64,000 nt of DNA from assembly GCF_022539665.2 (NCBI RefSeq), contig NC_081331.1, positions 1,894,501 through 1,958,500 of the forward strand, given 5' to 3'. Each line of letters begins with the position of its first letter. Position 1 is the first letter of the stretch. The position numbers and the translations under genes are program-made. The notes beneath the pieces are model-generated. The model was not told where the DNA came from, did not search any database, and worked only from the letters and a program-made list of their open reading frames with translations. Of this stretch, positions 62,245 through 64,000 are shown piece after piece. The stretch comes from Daphnia carinata. Lineage: Eukaryota > Arthropoda > Branchiopoda > Diplostraca > Daphniidae.

Positions 62245-63981
62245 TTACTCGTACCCTAAATTCGAATGACCAGCAGGAAGACCATTGCCGTTTTTTTCTG
62301 AGCCCTTACAACAAATACAGCTCGATAGGAGTCGATCAAAGGGTTCTAAGGACCTCATGTAAAGCGGCAGGAATTTCCAGGTCCGCATAGCAACCGGTAG
62401 CACAGTCGGCATTTTACGTTGTAAAACGGAGACGATCACGACGGTTGTCATCAAGATGACAACGGGAGCTAAAACAGCGATCAAAGTGATTGTGCCAGCA
62501 AAGGAAAGGGCGAGAACGATGCCGGGCAATAAGAAGAACATTAAAATGAGATACGCGATGGCGAACCATCGGTACTTGGCCGTTGTTTCGCCTAAACATT
62601 TAGCCATCGGAATGGGGAAACGCGTGAACGGGACTGGATAAAAGAGCACGATACCTGTCACGTTGAAAATAAAATGACACAACGATATCTGCAAGGTGTA
62701 GCGTAATTGTTCAGGTGGGGCGGCAAGCGCGGCTATCACGCTAGTGGTTGTTGTGCCAATGTTGGATCCCAAGGTGAGCGGGTAGACTCGTTCCAGCGAA
62801 ATGACGCCCACGCCGACTAGTGGAGTTAGCGCCGATGTGAAAACCGAACTGGATTGAACCAAGAAGGTCATAATGGCGCCGATTGCAATGGCCAAGTACC
62901 CAGTAATCCAAGGGACATAAGGTATGTTTGCGTTGAGTACTCGTTTAATGACGCCAGCGATTTGACCTATTAGAAGGTTATAATGTCAATCGTGAATAAA
63001 GTCGTATAAGGAAGCAGACTGGCGAATACCTTTTAACATGGAGTTGAGCACTTTGACAATGCAGACTAAGCAACCGCAAAGGACGCTTAGCGAGACTACG
63101 AGCAAAATCAATCCAACTTCTGCATCGTTCAAACCAGTGTCCTTCATAAGGAAAAAACCTGAAGGGTTTCCAAAAAATTTAGATAGACGGAAATGATTTC
63201 TAAAAGGATAAGGGAATGACCCATTTTTTTTTCAGATAAAAAATGTAAAGACAAAATTTGCGCTAAGGTGGAGCCATACTTACAAGGTTCTCTGATTTTG
63301 ATTCCGTTGACCACAACCGGGCAGTATTGTTTGATTAAAGAAGAATTAAAGTACGTGGAATCGTTTTTCGACCAGCCTTCGAGTACCCCTTTGTCAATCT
63401 GCAAAATGTACAAGCCATCGTTATGTTAACGTTCTAAAAATTGATTAGGCCAATAAGTTCCGTTCGATTTATTACTTGGACAATAAGCTTAGAAAGCGGT
63501 TCAGTCAGAGCGTTCAGAAGCTTGACCTCACCGCCTCCTGGACCACCAGATCCAATGTGTTGCGTTGCGGATTCACTCGTGGCTTCAAGGAATCCTATTC
63601 CAAATGTCTCTCCTATTCAGAAATGTTTCGCTAATTATTAGAGCGTTCAATTACATAAATTACTCGATATGGAAGCTAAACCGCTCCGTTTTACATTAAC
63701 GACTATTAAACTGCAAGATTGGCTTACGCGATATGATCTCGACAGGAAAAAGAATGATAACCGACAACCAGTTGAACATGTCCTAGACATAAATAAGGAT
63801 AAATATCGATAGAACTAATAATAACTATTTAATAACGATCTCACGTGCACTGTGGCGGCAGCAAACGCTCTGCGGAATTCGTTACGATCGCCCATTTGGG
63901 TCAATGAAACAATGGTATTGGTTACCGAGGTGCCTATATTTGCACCCATGATAATGGGAATAGCGCACCGTACTGTGAGAA
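62245..63981 (-). CDS. sodium-dependent phosphate cotransporter, copy C (partial at window edge)
   Basis: Six 3' exons are visible: 63,981-63,845, 63,782-63,728, 63,612-63,476, 63,398-63,284, 63,158-63,030 and 62,966-62,245. The 5' exons lie beyond 64,000. The visible part starts at [17 protein letters not shown] and includes [11 protein letters not shown], the second QSSS motif (QSSSVFTS) and [10 protein letters not shown]. It ends in a cysteine cluster (SCICCKGSE) and a short tail. The extracellular loop is more diverged ([18 protein letters not shown]) and contains a glycine-rich insert (GSGGPGGGE). The DWAVG motif before the loop-side helix is DAEVG here. Exon lengths differ from A and B by multiples of three (137, 115, 129 against 134, 106, 132). 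It is the most diverged of the three copies, but no frame break is seen. Confidence 0.9.
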
Positions 63982-64000
63982 CTGAAAACAAAAGTAGAAA

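Overview
This is eukaryotic nuclear DNA, most likely from a branchiopod crustacean such as Daphnia. That is an inference. The supporting signs are spliced genes with very short introns (about 50-80 bp, GT...AG), long homopolymer and dinucleotide runs, tandem gene duplicates, and arthropod-type gene content. No bacterial operon, phage or CRISPR feature is present. Exon models were built by hand from splice signals, codon phase and protein similarity recalled from memory, so single-base errors are possible.

Left part (1-40.6 kb). Two genes lie on the minus strand. The first (11,368-2,269, 8 exons, predicted 2,693 aa) is a very large class C GPCR. It has a signal peptide, four consecutive Venus-flytrap ligand-binding domains and one seven-helix domain. 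The second (23,930-20,254, four 3' exons) is a Shisa-family single-pass membrane protein with the Shisa cysteine domain, a transmembrane segment and a proline-rich PPPPY tail. Its signal-peptide exon was not found, and probably lies in the roughly 17 kb of non-coding, simple-repeat-rich DNA further upstream.

Middle part (40.6-53 kb). This is a repeat-rich block. It holds degraded serine-protease-like exons (40.7-42.2 kb) and a striking array (42.65-46.74 kb) of about 27 near-identical 148-bp units. Each unit carries a full set of splice signals around an 86-nt exon that is open in all three frames. Just after the array are a possible small secreted peptide gene and a chain of alternating hairpin modules (47.3-48.3 kb). 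Further on come a small coding remnant that runs into a 1.76-kb foldback element with three tRNA-like sequences in its loop (49.9-51.7 kb), and a compact four-exon orphan gene (52.1-52.8 kb).

Right part (53.5-64 kb). Three head-to-tail minus-strand copies of a sodium-dependent phosphate cotransporter (SLC34 / NaPi-II family) are present. Two are complete (608 and 612 aa) and one is cut by the window edge. They share exon phases but differ in intron position at one site. They probably import inorganic phosphate across epithelial membranes. I see no functional link between them and the GPCR or Shisa genes.
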